NCBI GenBank assembly: GCA_017622845.1
Contig: JAGAQJ010000044.1
Coordinates: forward strand, 1 to 64,000
Direction: 5' to 3'
Length of the DNA: 64,000 nt
Origin: Lachnospiraceae bacterium
Lineage (GTDB): Bacteria > Bacillota > Clostridia > Lachnospirales > Lachnospiraceae
A model generated the notes under the pieces. It saw only the letters and a list, made by a program, of their open reading frames with translations. It had not been told where the DNA came from and did not search any database. A program made the translations under genes and the position numbers. The number at the start of each line of letters is the position of its first letter. The first letter of the stretch is position 1. Of the stretch, positions 14,993 to 23,888 are shown in pieces.

Positions 14993-17083
14993 TTAATTTA
15001 TCTTATTTAATACAAAATCATCTACAGTACCCCAGCCATTTGCATTGCACTTGATGCGCACGCCGATTTTAAGCGTTCCGTCTGTCACCTGAATATCCGA
15101 TACGTCTGGCTCCTGCCAGTTCGCATAGCCCTGTGCGGTAAAAGCATCAGAGTATTCCGTGCCGTCTGATGATACTGCATAAAGCTCCATGACAGCATCC
15201 TCGTTGATATCTCCGCCCTGGAAGTACGCTTTTAAGCTGTATGTGCCGGAATCTAAGCCTGTAATTTCCTGTTCAATGGCAAAATCCATGTCTGATTCTG
15301 ACCAGAAGTGGAAAGCATACTCGCCGCTGTGTGCATCAGCCTCTTTCTGCTGGAAATCAGTCGGATTTGCGTCTCCTTCATAGGAGGCATTCCACATAGA
15401 AGTATCAGAGTCCTCAAAGCCCGGGTTGAGCACATAGTTTAACAAATCAACGGTTACTGTACAGCTGACTTCATTAGGAGTATCGGATTCAGCGTTTTCA
15501 TCTAACAGTCTTCCCCAGATTTCATAGGTTCCTGCCTTTGAAGTGTCGATATTGGATGTCTGCTCCTCATACCATTCGACAGGAACAGAAGTATTGTAAG
15601 CTCTGTTGTTGTAGACAACGTCTACCTCTTCGGGAAGGGAAAGCTCCTCATCGACATTGCAGACTACATTTACGGCAGGTATGAAATCAACCTTAAGCTC
15701 TGCATTGGTGCCGTATTTTAACCATTTATAAGTATTCAGGGAAGCAAGCGGCATGCCGTCAGTGCTGAATAATGCCTGATTATCCCAGGAACAGCCGCCA
15801 TAATACAGTCCGGCATCATCAGGGTCATAGTCGGCAGCGTAGCTGCTTGCCCAGCCAGAGCCAAACTCCTCCCAGACAGGACTGTTGTCGGCATTGACGT
15901 CACCGACGGTAATCCATGCGCCTTCCCAGTAAAATACGCCGAGTGCGCCGGCTTCATCAGCAGCAGCGCATACATCGCGGAGTGCGGCGGACTGGCTCTG
16001 CACAGTTGCAGCATAGGCAGCGATTAAGTCATCTTCTCCGACGCTGTTTCCGGAGCCGTCAGTATCTTCTGTCGTGTAGCAGTAAGCGGTCTCTGCAACA
16101 AGGGTTTCCTTGCCGTATTTGTCCTGAATATTAGCCATGACCTTCTGAAGGCTTTCAAAGGTTCCGTGCCAGTAAGGATAGTAGGACAAGGCGAAGATGT
16201 CATAATCTACCTGAAAAGAAGAAAGCTTGTACAGGATGGAATCGATTTTGTCAAAGTCATTTGCATCTGTGTAGTGAAGGGCAACCTTGATTTCTTTTCC
16301 ATAGCTTTCTGAAACCTCACGTACAGCCTTGCTTCCTGCATTCATAAGCTGTGCGACATTCGGAAACTGCGTTTCGCCGGCCATTCCGTTATTCGTCTCA
16401 TTTCCGACCTGTACCATGCATACATTGACGCCGGCATCTAAAAGCTGTGTCAGGCTGTCCCTGGTATATTCATACAGTGCATTGGTCTTTTCCTCGAGAG
16501 ACATACCCTCCCATGCTTTCGGTGCATGCTGTCTCTTAGGGTCAGCCCAGAAGTCGGAATAATGGAAATCGATGCAGACCTTCATGCCGTTATCGGAAGC
16601 ACGCTTGCCAAGCTCAATCGCTGTCGGAAGATCGTTGTTTCCGCCGCCATAGCCGTTGCCGTCTTCATCATAGGGGTCATTCCACACGCGGATACGTGCA
16701 TAGTTTACGCCTGCCTGTGCCATTGTAGTAAATACGTCCTGCTCCACGCCGTCTGCATTGTAGTATTTTACGCCGCTTTTTTCCTCAACAAGTATGGAAG
16801 AGACGTCCATTCCCCTGATAAAATCATCGGAGATGTCAGGAATCGGCTCCACATAAATATCAGCATCTTCCGCAGCAGTCGGAAGAGGGTATAAAGAAGC
16901 CTCAGGTGTCTCATTTTCAGATACAGTGTCAGCTTCCGTATCAACTTCGGAAGTGACAGCTTCGGCAGTCTCCGCAGAGATGGTCTGGGCAGGAGCAGTA
17001 TCAGTGCCTGAACCGCAGCCTGCTAAAGTGCCGGAAGCCAATGACAGGGTCATCAGCAGCACCATTAATTTTTTTCGTTTCAT
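14993..17083 (-). CDS. secreted arabinogalactan endo-beta-1,4-galactanase (GH53), lipoprotein
   Basis: It cleaves beta-1,4-galactan of pectin side chains at the cell surface. The 696 residues start with a lipoprotein signal (LAGC, C23) and an acidic linker (30-85). The GH53 barrel (about 88-440) has the proton donor in VQVGNETNNG (E229) and the nucleophile in VAETAYCYTT (E331). An Ig-like Big_4 segment (about 460-550: VCNVDEELSLP ... AGTYEIWGRL) and a C-terminal jelly-roll carbohydrate-binding module (about 555-690, starting NPGFEDSDTSMW) follow. ATG 17083 has GGGAGG. The gene stands alone, divergent from the DJ-1 gene. A gut or plant-polysaccharide lifestyle fits. Confidence 0.95.
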   Translation of the reverse strand: MKRKKLMVLLMTLSLASGTLAGCGSGTDTAPAQTISAETAEAVTSEVDTEADTVSENETPEASLYPLPTAAEDADIYVEPIPDISDDFIRGMDVSSILVEEKSGVKYYNADGVEQDVFTTMAQAGVNYARIRVWNDPYDEDGNGYGGGNNDLPTAIELGKRASDNGMKVCIDFHYSDFWADPKRQHAPKAWEGMSLEEKTNALYEYTRDSLTQLLDAGVNVCMVQVGNETNNGMAGETQFPNVAQLMNAGSKAVREVSESYGKEIKVALHYTDANDFDKIDSILYKLSSFQVDYDIFALSYYPYWHGTFESLQKVMANIQDKYGKETLVAETAYCYTTEDTDGSGNSVGEDDLIAAYAATVQSQSAALRDVCAAADEAGALGVFYWEGAWITVGDVNADNSPVWEEFGSGWASSYAADYDPDDAGLYYGGCSWDNQALFSTDGMPLASLNTYKWLKYGTNAELKVDFIPAVNVVCNVDEELSLPEEVDVVYNNRAYNTSVPVEWYEEQTSNIDTSKAGTYEIWGRLLDENAESDTPNEVSCTVTVDLLNYVLNPGFEDSDTSMWNASYEGDANPTDFQQKEADAHSGEYAFHFWSESDMDFAIEQEITGLDSGTYSLKAYFQGGDINEDAVMELYAVSSDGTEYSDAFTAQGYANWQEPDVSDIQVTDGTLKIGVRIKCNANGWGTVDDFVLNKIN

Positions 17084-17314
17084 AGTAACCTCCCATTAGA
17101 TGTCCTGTTAGTTTCAATATATGGACATGTTTCATTTGTATGTCTATTATAACATAGGTAAATAATAAAAAATTATCAATTTTAATAACAAAAGACGCAA
17201 ATTCTTTCACAATTTGTACAAAATGTGGTAAAATGAAATTATAAGTCAAGAGAATGATTCAGGATACCTGTTTTATCTCAGTATCAATGAAAGTATGAAA
17301 GGAAGTATCAGATT

Positions 17315-17866
17315 ATGAAAAGAGCAGCAATATTTTTTGCAGCAGGATATGAAGAAATTGAGGCGCTGACCGTAGTGGACTTGCTCCGCCGAGCAGGAAT
17401 CGAGGCGGTCTGCGTGGCAACCGACAATGAAAAGTATGTGACAGGAGCACATAAGATATCCGTGGAAATGGATGCGGGAATTGATGAGATTGATTTCGAC
17501 AGCTTTGATATCCTTGTCTGCCCGGGAGGAATGCCGGGAACCAGAAATCTTGAGGCATGTGAAAAGCTCACGTCTCAGCTTCGAAGCTTTTATGAAAACG
17601 GGAAGCTGATTGCAGCAATCTGTGCAGCTCCGAGTATTTTCGGACACATGGGACTGCTTGAAGGCAGGAAAGCGTGTATTTTCCCGGGAATGGAGGCAGA
17701 GCTGAAAGGCGCTGAAGTAATGTATGATAAGGCGGTAAAGGCAGAAAATATTATTACAAGCCGCGGCATGGGAACAGCAATCGCTTTCGGACTTGAAATC
17801 ATCGCTGCGCTTCTTGACAGGGAGACTGCTGACAGGCTTGGGGAGAAGATTGTATATACCGTCTAA
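17315..17866 (+). CDS. DJ-1/PfpI family protein (YajL-like)
   Basis: A 183-residue cytosolic protein. The sequence opens AIFFAAGYEEIEALTVVDLL, with the conserved glutamate near residue 17, and has the nucleophile-elbow cysteine in IAAICAAPSIFGHMG (about C104). TSRGMGTAIAFGLEII (about 150-165) is the closing signature of DJ-1 proteins. Proposed family roles include oxidative-stress chaperone or deglycase. It starts at ATG 17315 after GAAAGGAAG, and the che-like operon promoter begins six bases after its stop. Confidence 0.92.
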   Translation: MKRAAIFFAAGYEEIEALTVVDLLRRAGIEAVCVATDNEKYVTGAHKISVEMDAGIDEIDFDSFDILVCPGGMPGTRNLEACEKLTSQLRSFYENGKLIAAICAAPSIFGHMGLLEGRKACIFPGMEAELKGAEVMYDKAVKAENIITSRGMGTAIAFGLEIIAALLDRETADRLGEKIVYTV

Positions 17867-17871
17867 ATATT

Positions 17872-17900
17872 TTGACAATAGTCAGCCCGGATGCTATAAT
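17872..17900 (+). promoter_or_regulatory. consensus sigma-A promoter of the che-like operon
   Basis: TTGACA (17872-17877), 17 bases, TATAAT (17895-17900): both hexamers perfect. The leader to the cheR ATG is about 75 bases. Confidence 0.9.
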
Positions 17901-17976
17901 TATCTTTATTAGTGCGTGAAATGTCGGAATAAACTGATAAATTAACACAAATCTATTAAAGAGCAGGTTTTTCAAA

Positions 17977-18780
17977 ATGATAACGGAGCAGGAATTTCAA
18001 AGAATTGTGAGCTATGTTAAGCGCAAGTCAGGTATCAATTTAAGTGAAAAGAAGGTTTTGGTTCAGGGAAGGCTTGATAATTATATGCAGCGAAACGGGT
18101 ACAGCTCGTACCATGAGTTTATGGATTTGGTGGAGAAGTTTCCCAATGGGCCGGAGGCAGAAGATTTGCTGAATTCTCTCACAACAAACCACACATATTT
18201 CTGGAGGGAATCCGATCAATTTTTATATTTAAAGCAGCAGGTGTTTCCCGAACTGAAAAGGCATACCGAGAACACAAAGGACTGGCGTATATGGTGCGCT
18301 GCATCGTCGACAGGCGAGGAGCCGTATACGCTTGCAATGCTTTGCATGGATTTTCTGGGATTGGAATATCCGGAATGGGACACCACAATACTTGCTACGG
18401 ATATCGATACAAAGGTTCTTGAGAAGGCAGTAAGAGGGGTTTATGCGAAAAATTCCGTGGAACAGCTTCCGCAGCAGTATGTACGCAGGTTTTTCAGACC
18501 CGTTAATCAGGAACAGTATCAGGTGAAAGAGGAACTGAAAAAGCAGGTGTTGTTCCGGCAGTTTAACCTGATGAACCAGCTTCCGTTCAGAAAGCCGCTG
18601 CATGTGGTCTTTATCAGAAACGTTATGATTTATTTTGATGAAAAGACGAAGGAAAAGCTGTTGGAAAACATTTATGAGAAAATGGCTCCCGGAGGTTATC
18701 TTTTTATCGGTTCGACAGAGTCGATGAGTCAGAGCAATACCAGATTCCGGTATGTCAGACCCTCCATATACAGAAAGTGA
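17977..18780 (+). CDS. cheR: CheR-type protein-glutamate methyltransferase
   Basis: A 267-residue methyltransferase that would methylate glutamates of chemoreceptors. An N-terminal all-helical domain (1-70) precedes the AdoMet domain: LTTNHTYFWRE (CheR signature, about 68), WCAASSTGEEPYTLAML (AdoMet loop, about 107-123), LATDIDTKVLEKA and IRNVMIYFD (about 211). The classic CRNV reads IRNV here. The protein lacks a C-terminal receptor-tether insertion region. It is the first gene of a tight operon (15 bases to cheB). Confidence 0.92.
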   Translation: MITEQEFQRIVSYVKRKSGINLSEKKVLVQGRLDNYMQRNGYSSYHEFMDLVEKFPNGPEAEDLLNSLTTNHTYFWRESDQFLYLKQQVFPELKRHTENTKDWRIWCAASSTGEEPYTLAMLCMDFLGLEYPEWDTTILATDIDTKVLEKAVRGVYAKNSVEQLPQQYVRRFFRPVNQEQYQVKEELKKQVLFRQFNLMNQLPFRKPLHVVFIRNVMIYFDEKTKEKLLENIYEKMAPGGYLFIGSTESMSQSNTRFRYVRPSIYRK

Positions 18781-18795
18781 TATGGGAGGGAGAAT

Positions 18796-19842
18796 ATGGG
18801 AAAGTTAAAGGTACTATTGGTGGCGGGAACCTTTGATATGAGCAGAATGCTCAGGAGAATTCTTGAGACGGATGCTGATATTGAAATTGCGGCTGAGGCG
18901 AATAATGCTTATACTGCAAGGGATAAAATTATAGAATGTGAACCGGACGTGATGCTTTTGTGCCATGAGCTGCCGAGAATGTCAGGAATTTTGTTTTTGA
19001 GAAAGCTGATGCCGCAGCGCCGGATTCCGACGCTCATGATAGCGCCGCCTCAGAATGAGGAGGCAGCATATCATGCCGGAGCAAAGGATTTTATAGCCTG
19101 CGGAGAAGATATCCATACGCTTGAGGAGGAACATATCTGTCAGCGGTTAAAAAAGCTGGCAGGTTCAGGGTGGATTACTGCAGGGCAGAGACCCGTGCAG
19201 AAGCCCGGTCAAAGGTCGGGGCAGAAGCCGTTGGGATTTGTGAAAGAGCCGCAGGGAAGACCTCATATCATAGCCATGGGTGCTTCGACGGGAGGCACGG
19301 AGGCAACCGCCCAGGTTATCAGAGGGCTGAAGAGGAATATACCGGGGGTCGTTATTGTCCAGCATATGCCGGAGGGATTTACACAGATGTATGCCCAGCG
19401 TCTTGACAGCGAGGGTGAGGTAACGGTAAAAGAAGCAAAATCCGGAGATGTGGTTATGCCGGGGCAGGTTTTGCTGGCACCGGGAGATAAGCAGATGCGT
19501 ATCGTGAAGGTAAACGGCGTATATCAGGTGGAATGCAGGCATGGTTCCAAGGTAAGCGGTCATTGTCCGTCGGTTGATGTGCTTTTTGAGTCTGTGGCGC
19601 GTGTCGCAGGACAGGACGCCATAGGGGTACTGATGACAGGGATGGGAAGCGACGGTGCAAAAGGGCTTTTAGCGATGAGAAAGGCAGGAGCGCGCACCAT
19701 AGGGCAGGATGAGAAATCCTGTATCGTGTATGGAATGCCCAAGGTGGCATATGAGCTTGGCGCTGTGGAGTGGCAGGTTCCGCTGGATCAGATTGCTTCA
19801 AAGATATATTATCTGCTGGATAAAGGCAGTAAAAATAAGTAA
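18796..19842 (+). CDS. cheB: CheB-type glutamate methylesterase with degenerate receiver domain
   Basis: A 348-residue two-domain protein. The C-terminal methylesterase has an intact triad at the same numbers as E. coli CheB: S164 (MGASTGGTEA), H190 (VIVQHMPEG) and D286 (TGMGSDGAKG). The N-terminal receiver-like domain keeps its fold pattern but has lost the chemistry: the acidic pair is Ala10-Gly11, the phospho-acceptor position is Cys56 (LLCHELPRMSG) and the conserved Lys is absent. It should therefore be unable to accept phosphate, so demethylation may be constitutive or controlled by binding. A Gln/Lys/Pro-rich linker (130-150) joins the domains. Confidence 0.92.
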   Translation: MGKLKVLLVAGTFDMSRMLRRILETDADIEIAAEANNAYTARDKIIECEPDVMLLCHELPRMSGILFLRKLMPQRRIPTLMIAPPQNEEAAYHAGAKDFIACGEDIHTLEEEHICQRLKKLAGSGWITAGQRPVQKPGQRSGQKPLGFVKEPQGRPHIIAMGASTGGTEATAQVIRGLKRNIPGVVIVQHMPEGFTQMYAQRLDSEGEVTVKEAKSGDVVMPGQVLLAPGDKQMRIVKVNGVYQVECRHGSKVSGHCPSVDVLFESVARVAGQDAIGVLMTGMGSDGAKGLLAMRKAGARTIGQDEKSCIVYGMPKVAYELGAVEWQVPLDQIASKIYYLLDKGSKNK

Positions 19843-19863
19843 CAGATAAACAGGAGGCGCAAA

Positions 19864-20256
19864 ATGAGAATATTAATAGCAGAAGACGATTTCGCCAGCA
19901 GAAAGGTGATTCTTAAATTTTTGTCGCAATACGGCGAATGTGACGTAACAGTTGACGGTATGGAGGCAATCGATGCGTTCATGATGGCGCTGGAAGAGGA
20001 CGCCCCGTATGACCTCATATGCCTTGATGTGATGATGCCGATTATGGATGGGTATCAGGCACTCAAAAATATCCGCGATATTGAAAAGGAACACAATATA
20101 CCTGCGGAAAAGCAGACAAAGATTATCATGACGACAGCACTGAATGAGGAGAAAAATGTCAAGAAGGCTTTTGAGCTGGGCTGTACGATTTACTGCGCGA
20201 AGCCGATTGACATGGAAAAGCTTAGAAGTACACTTGAGAAACTCGGACTGATTTAA
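19864..20256 (+). CDS. CheY-like single-domain response regulator
   Basis: A 130-residue stand-alone receiver. All key residues are present: acidic pair Asp8-Asp9 (ILIAEDDF), phospho-acceptor D55 (CLDVMMPIMDG), Thr in IIMTTALNE (about 91) and Lys113 (CAKPID). It has no output domain, so it acts by protein contact or as a phosphate sink. The receiver is intact here while the adjacent CheB receiver is dead, so this is a likely phospho-output of the operon. ATG 19864 follows AGGAGGCGC. Confidence 0.92.
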   Translation: MRILIAEDDFASRKVILKFLSQYGECDVTVDGMEAIDAFMMALEEDAPYDLICLDVMMPIMDGYQALKNIRDIEKEHNIPAEKQTKIIMTTALNEEKNVKKAFELGCTIYCAKPIDMEKLRSTLEKLGLI

Positions 20257-20323
20257 ATATATCCGGCGAACGGCAGGTATCGCAGGATGTCTGTTTTGAC
20301 AGGACAAAGGGGGAAGGGCTTGC

Positions 20324-20839
20324 ATGGAAGAAAATTTAGAAGAGATTGAGCTTGAGGAGAAGGAAGATATCAGGCAGGGAAAATATATGACCTTTCAGAT
20401 AGGGACGGATGTGTTCGGCATTGAGCTTAAGTATGTAAACGAAATCATACAGATGCAGCCGGTAGCGCCGATTCCTGAGGTAGAGCACTTTATAAAGGGT
20501 TTGATTAATCTGAGGGGCAAAATCATACCTGTGATTGACGTGGCAGACAGATTTGGAAGGGAACCATTTGAGTACAATGACCGGACCTGCATTATTGTGA
20601 TTGATGTGAAGAATGTGGTGGTGGGATTAATTGTCGAAACGATTTCAGAGGTGGTATCCATAGAGGAAGAGAACATACTGCCTCCGCCCAACACTTCAAA
20701 AGGCTTAGTGCAGGGAAAATTTATCTGCGGAATAGGAAAAGTCGGCGATACCGTTAAGCTTTTGCTTGACCCGGTGAAGCTTTTGAGTGACGATTCACTT
20801 GACTTTACAGATAAGCAGGAAGATGAAGAGGAAGAATAG
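20324..20839 (+). CDS. cheW: CheW-type coupling protein
   Basis: A 171-residue CheW-domain protein that normally couples chemoreceptors to CheA. An acidic N-terminal extension (1-18) precedes the domain (YMTFQIGTDVFGIELKYVNE, VAPIPEVEHFIKGLINLRG, IIPVIDVADRFG). An acidic tail (DFTDKQEDEEEE) ends the protein, which is unusual for CheW. No CheA is in the operon; the kinase downstream has no CheW-like P5 domain, so the partner is either that PAS kinase or a CheA elsewhere. The stop abuts the next gene's ATG directly. Confidence 0.92.
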   Translation: MEENLEEIELEEKEDIRQGKYMTFQIGTDVFGIELKYVNEIIQMQPVAPIPEVEHFIKGLINLRGKIIPVIDVADRFGREPFEYNDRTCIIVIDVKNVVVGLIVETISEVVSIEEENILPPPNTSKGLVQGKFICGIGKVGDTVKLLLDPVKLLSDDSLDFTDKQEDEEEE

Positions 20840-22300
20840 ATGCCAAAAAATCGGGAAGAATTTTTTTACTTCATATTAAATAACAGCCAGGAGTGCATTA
20901 TCCGATATGACAATCATGGAAGCATTGATTACTGCAATGACAGGCTTCTGAACTTTACAGGCTACAGTGCAGGCGAGCTGATCGGTGCGTATATCGGAGA
21001 ACTCTTTTTGAATGTCTTTGAAATCGTTAACAACCGCATTCAGCTTGCCGCTGAGTTTCAGGATATGGAAGTGATTGAAACAGTCCTTTACAGAAAGAAT
21101 AAGACGTGCTTTCCGGTGGAGATTAAGGTGGTATCAAGAAATTTTGACGGCGTGGAAGTGAACATCTGTACGGCGGTTGACATGACGCGGTATAAGGAAA
21201 GCATTCGAAAGGTTGAGGAAACCACAGTACAGATGCAGGAGTCCATGAAAGCAAGAGATGCATTTGTCGCAAATGTCACGCATGAGCTGCGCACGCCGGT
21301 GAATGGAATAAAGGGACATGCCGAGCTCTTATTGGAGCAGGAACAGGATTTTGAAAAATCCAATTATATGAAGATGATTCTTGACTGCTGCTCCACGATG
21401 GAGGGCATTATCAACAATATTCTGGATTTTTCCAAGCTTGAGGCAGGAAAGTTTCAGCTTGATGAAAAACCGTTTTCTTTTTATGCGCTCATGTCAAAGC
21501 TGGAAAAAATGTTTACAATGCTCACGATGAGAAAGGGACTGCGCTTTACCTTAAACATGGCGCCGGAAATTCCGGACAGAGTGATAGGCGATGAGCTTCG
21601 CCTGACGCAGATATTAAATAATCTGGTTTCTAATGCAGTAAAGTTTACAGAGCAGGGGTATGTCGGAATTGAAGTCACCCTGAATACCAGGATTAATGAT
21701 GAGGTAGAGCTGTTTTTTGTGGTTGTGGATACCGGAATCGGACTTTCGACGGAGGATAAAGATAAGCTGTTCAAGAGCTTTTCCCAGGTTGATGCTTCTA
21801 TTACCAGGAAATACGGCGGAACCGGACTTGGACTGTCGATTACAAAAGAGCTTGTAGGCATGATGCACGGCAAGGTCTGGGCAGACGGAGAGAAGGGAAA
21901 GGGCTCCAGTTTTTCCTTCACGGTAAGATTAAAACAAGAACAGACACAGGAAAATGCTTCTCAGGATTCAGCATTAAGGACGTGGAAGTCGTTCGGCAGC
22001 CTCAATAAGATAGCCGGAGAGCAGGATTTAATGCATGAGCTTGGAAGCGACATTAATGTACGCGAGCTGAAGAAATGCTTTGAAAAGCTTAATATCAGCA
22101 TGGACATGGATAACTGGCAGAAGGCTGAAAGCTTTGCCGCGAACCTGAAACAGTTGATGAGCGGAGGCTCAAAGGAGCTTCAAAGGGCAGTATTCCGTAT
22201 GGAAATGGCAATTCGAAAGTCTGACTGCGACAAGGCAAGGGAAAATGCGCGGAAAGTAAAGGAACTGCTGCAGCTTGAAATTAAGGATTTGGAGTTGTGA
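20840..22300 (+). CDS. PAS-domain sensor histidine kinase with degenerate Hpt-like tail
   Basis: A 486-residue soluble kinase with no membrane segments. A PAS domain (about 10-115: IIRYDNHGSIDYCNDRLLNF) and a short coiled coil lead to HisKA with H148 (VTHELRTPVNG). The ATPase follows, with N box NNLVSNAVKFTEQG, G1 DTGIGLS and G2 GGTGLGLSI (about 215-365). The last 100 residues are helical and resemble an Hpt bundle, but with no His at the expected spot. It takes the place of CheA in the operon and starts at the base after the cheW stop. Its likely partners are the receivers at 19864 and 22302. Confidence 0.9.
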   Translation: MPKNREEFFYFILNNSQECIIRYDNHGSIDYCNDRLLNFTGYSAGELIGAYIGELFLNVFEIVNNRIQLAAEFQDMEVIETVLYRKNKTCFPVEIKVVSRNFDGVEVNICTAVDMTRYKESIRKVEETTVQMQESMKARDAFVANVTHELRTPVNGIKGHAELLLEQEQDFEKSNYMKMILDCCSTMEGIINNILDFSKLEAGKFQLDEKPFSFYALMSKLEKMFTMLTMRKGLRFTLNMAPEIPDRVIGDELRLTQILNNLVSNAVKFTEQGYVGIEVTLNTRINDEVELFFVVVDTGIGLSTEDKDKLFKSFSQVDASITRKYGGTGLGLSITKELVGMMHGKVWADGEKGKGSSFSFTVRLKQEQTQENASQDSALRTWKSFGSLNKIAGEQDLMHELGSDINVRELKKCFEKLNISMDMDNWQKAESFAANLKQLMSGGSKELQRAVFRMEMAIRKSDCDKARENARKVKELLQLEIKDLEL

Positions 22301-22301
22301 T

Positions 22302-23390
22302 ATGGACAATACACTGCATAATAACAATGATATCAGGATACTTGTTGTCGATGACGTCGAAGTCAATCTGATTATTCTTGAGGAAATTATCAAAAATATG
22401 GGATATCATCCGATTCTTGCACAGAGCGTGAAGGAAGCGCTGCAGATTTTGGAGGAGAGTGATATCCTTCCAAGAGTGATTTTGTCAGATATTTCCATGC
22501 CTGATGTGGACGGATTTACCTTTTGCTCTATGCTGAAAAAGGATTTATATACAAAGGACATTCCGGTTATTTTCATATCGGCAATGGATACCGCATCGGA
22601 CCTGAGTAAAGGCTTCGAGCTGGGAGCGGTTGATTACATACCAAAGCCGTTTGACAAGACGGAGGTTGAGATGCGTATCTCAACACATCTTAAACTGTAC
22701 TCCATGCAGAAGGATTTGGAGGAAAATAACAGACAGCTGAGCATTGTCGTGGCGCGTCAGATGGAAAAGCTTCGAATTGAGCAGAAAAATATTATGACAG
22801 CGCTTGCGAGGCTTGTGGAGAGCAAGGAAAATGTGTCAGGCACACATTATCGGAATATCCTGTACAATAGCCGGATTCTTGCTGAGGGCATGCAGCTTTC
22901 GCCAAAGTTTGAAGATGAGGTGACAGACGACTTTATTGATACAATTGAGTCCAGTGCAGGACTTCATGATATTGGCAAACTGATGATACCGGATGCTATT
23001 CTGCTCAAGAATGCCCCTCTGAATAAGGAAGAGCGAAAGATCATGTGCACACATGCCGAGCTTGGCGCCAAGACGCTGATGGACATTTACGATGGTGTTG
23101 AGAAAAATGATTTTATCGAAATGGCAATTGACATTGCATGGTATCATCATGAGTGCTGGGACGGCTCCGGCTATCCAAAGGGATTAAAAGGGAAGGAAAT
23201 ACCGCTGTCCGCCCGAATTGTAAAGGTCGTGGATGTATTCGATGCGATGATCAATGAAAGGCGTTATAAGGAGCGGATTCCGCTGGAGCAGACATTGGAA
23301 TATATGCAGAAGAAAGCAGGAACTGTTTTTGATCCCGATATCATACGCGTATTTATGAGAATTTACCGGAATTTCAGTGGAATTGAATAA
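22302..23390 (+). CDS. RpfG-type response regulator (receiver plus HD-GYP)
   Basis: A 362-residue regulator. The receiver (10-130) is intact (ILVVDDVE, D63 in LSDISMPDVDG, K115 in YIPKPFD). A coiled coil (about 132-165) joins it to an HD-GYP domain with HDIGK (222-226), HHECWDGSGYP (about 282-292, containing the GYP triplet) and VVDVFDA. HD-GYP proteins hydrolyse cyclic di-GMP, so the operon probably ends in control of that messenger; activity is inferred from intact motifs. ATG 22302 overlaps the kinase stop region behind GGAG. Some HD-GYP proteins only bind the ligand. Confidence 0.92.
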   Translation: MDNTLHNNNDIRILVVDDVEVNLIILEEIIKNMGYHPILAQSVKEALQILEESDILPRVILSDISMPDVDGFTFCSMLKKDLYTKDIPVIFISAMDTASDLSKGFELGAVDYIPKPFDKTEVEMRISTHLKLYSMQKDLEENNRQLSIVVARQMEKLRIEQKNIMTALARLVESKENVSGTHYRNILYNSRILAEGMQLSPKFEDEVTDDFIDTIESSAGLHDIGKLMIPDAILLKNAPLNKEERKIMCTHAELGAKTLMDIYDGVEKNDFIEMAIDIAWYHHECWDGSGYPKGLKGKEIPLSARIVKVVDVFDAMINERRYKERIPLEQTLEYMQKKAGTVFDPDIIRVFMRIYRNFSGIE

Positions 23391-23550
23391 AAAATAAATG
23401 TTATAAAATTTACAGTTTAGTAAAAATATACCACTCATAAAACTTTTCGCTCCGTTAATACTAGGATTAAGATAAGCGACAAAAAGCTTGTCTTTGAAAA
23501 TAGATAATGAAAGAAAGAAAACAAAAAATGATTAACGGAGGTAGAAAATT

Positions 23551-23754
23551 ATGTCATCACAGAGCAGATCAAACAGAGTAGAGGTTCCGGAAGCAAAGGC
23601 AGGATTAGACCGTTTCAAGACTGAGGTAGCATCAGAGCTTGGCGTGAACTTAAAGGAGGGCTACAACGGAGACCTCACATCACGCGAGGCTGGAAGCATC
23701 GGCGGTGAGATGGTAAGAAGAATGGTTAAGAGCTACGAGGAGTCTCTTAAATAA
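23551..23754 (+). CDS. alpha/beta-type small acid-soluble spore protein
   Basis: A 67-residue DNA-coating spore protein. It shows both family signatures: the germination-protease site region FKTEVASELGV (cleavage typically between Glu and Val/Ile/Leu) and the C-terminal GEMVRRMVKSYEE. It shows that the organism makes spores. GGAGG precedes ATG 23551. A sigma-G promoter is expected in 23395-23530; CATAAAAC near 23437 is a possible -10, but I could not find a convincing -35. It is monocistronic, with a terminator at 23787. Confidence 0.96.
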   Translation: MSSQSRSNRVEVPEAKAGLDRFKTEVASELGVNLKEGYNGDLTSREAGSIGGEMVRRMVKSYEESLK

Positions 23755-23786
23755 ATAAGGGCAGCTAAGGACAGCGCCAAAGACAC

Positions 23787-23822
23787 AAAAAGAGATGCGG
23801 TTTTCATACTGCATCTCTTTTC
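23787..23822 (+). terminator. intrinsic terminator of the SASP gene
   Basis: AAAAGAGATGC pairs perfectly with GCATCTCTTTT around a 13-base loop, followed by a T-rich run. Confidence 0.88.
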
Positions 23823-23888
23823 TTCTGTGCTGTATGTACAGCTATTATTCTGTTTTAAGTTATCTGCAATTCTATAAATGAGAATTTT

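Noticed and set aside
16526-16894. Plus-strand frames opposite the GH53 gene
   Set aside because: Shadows of the real gene; no ribosome sites.
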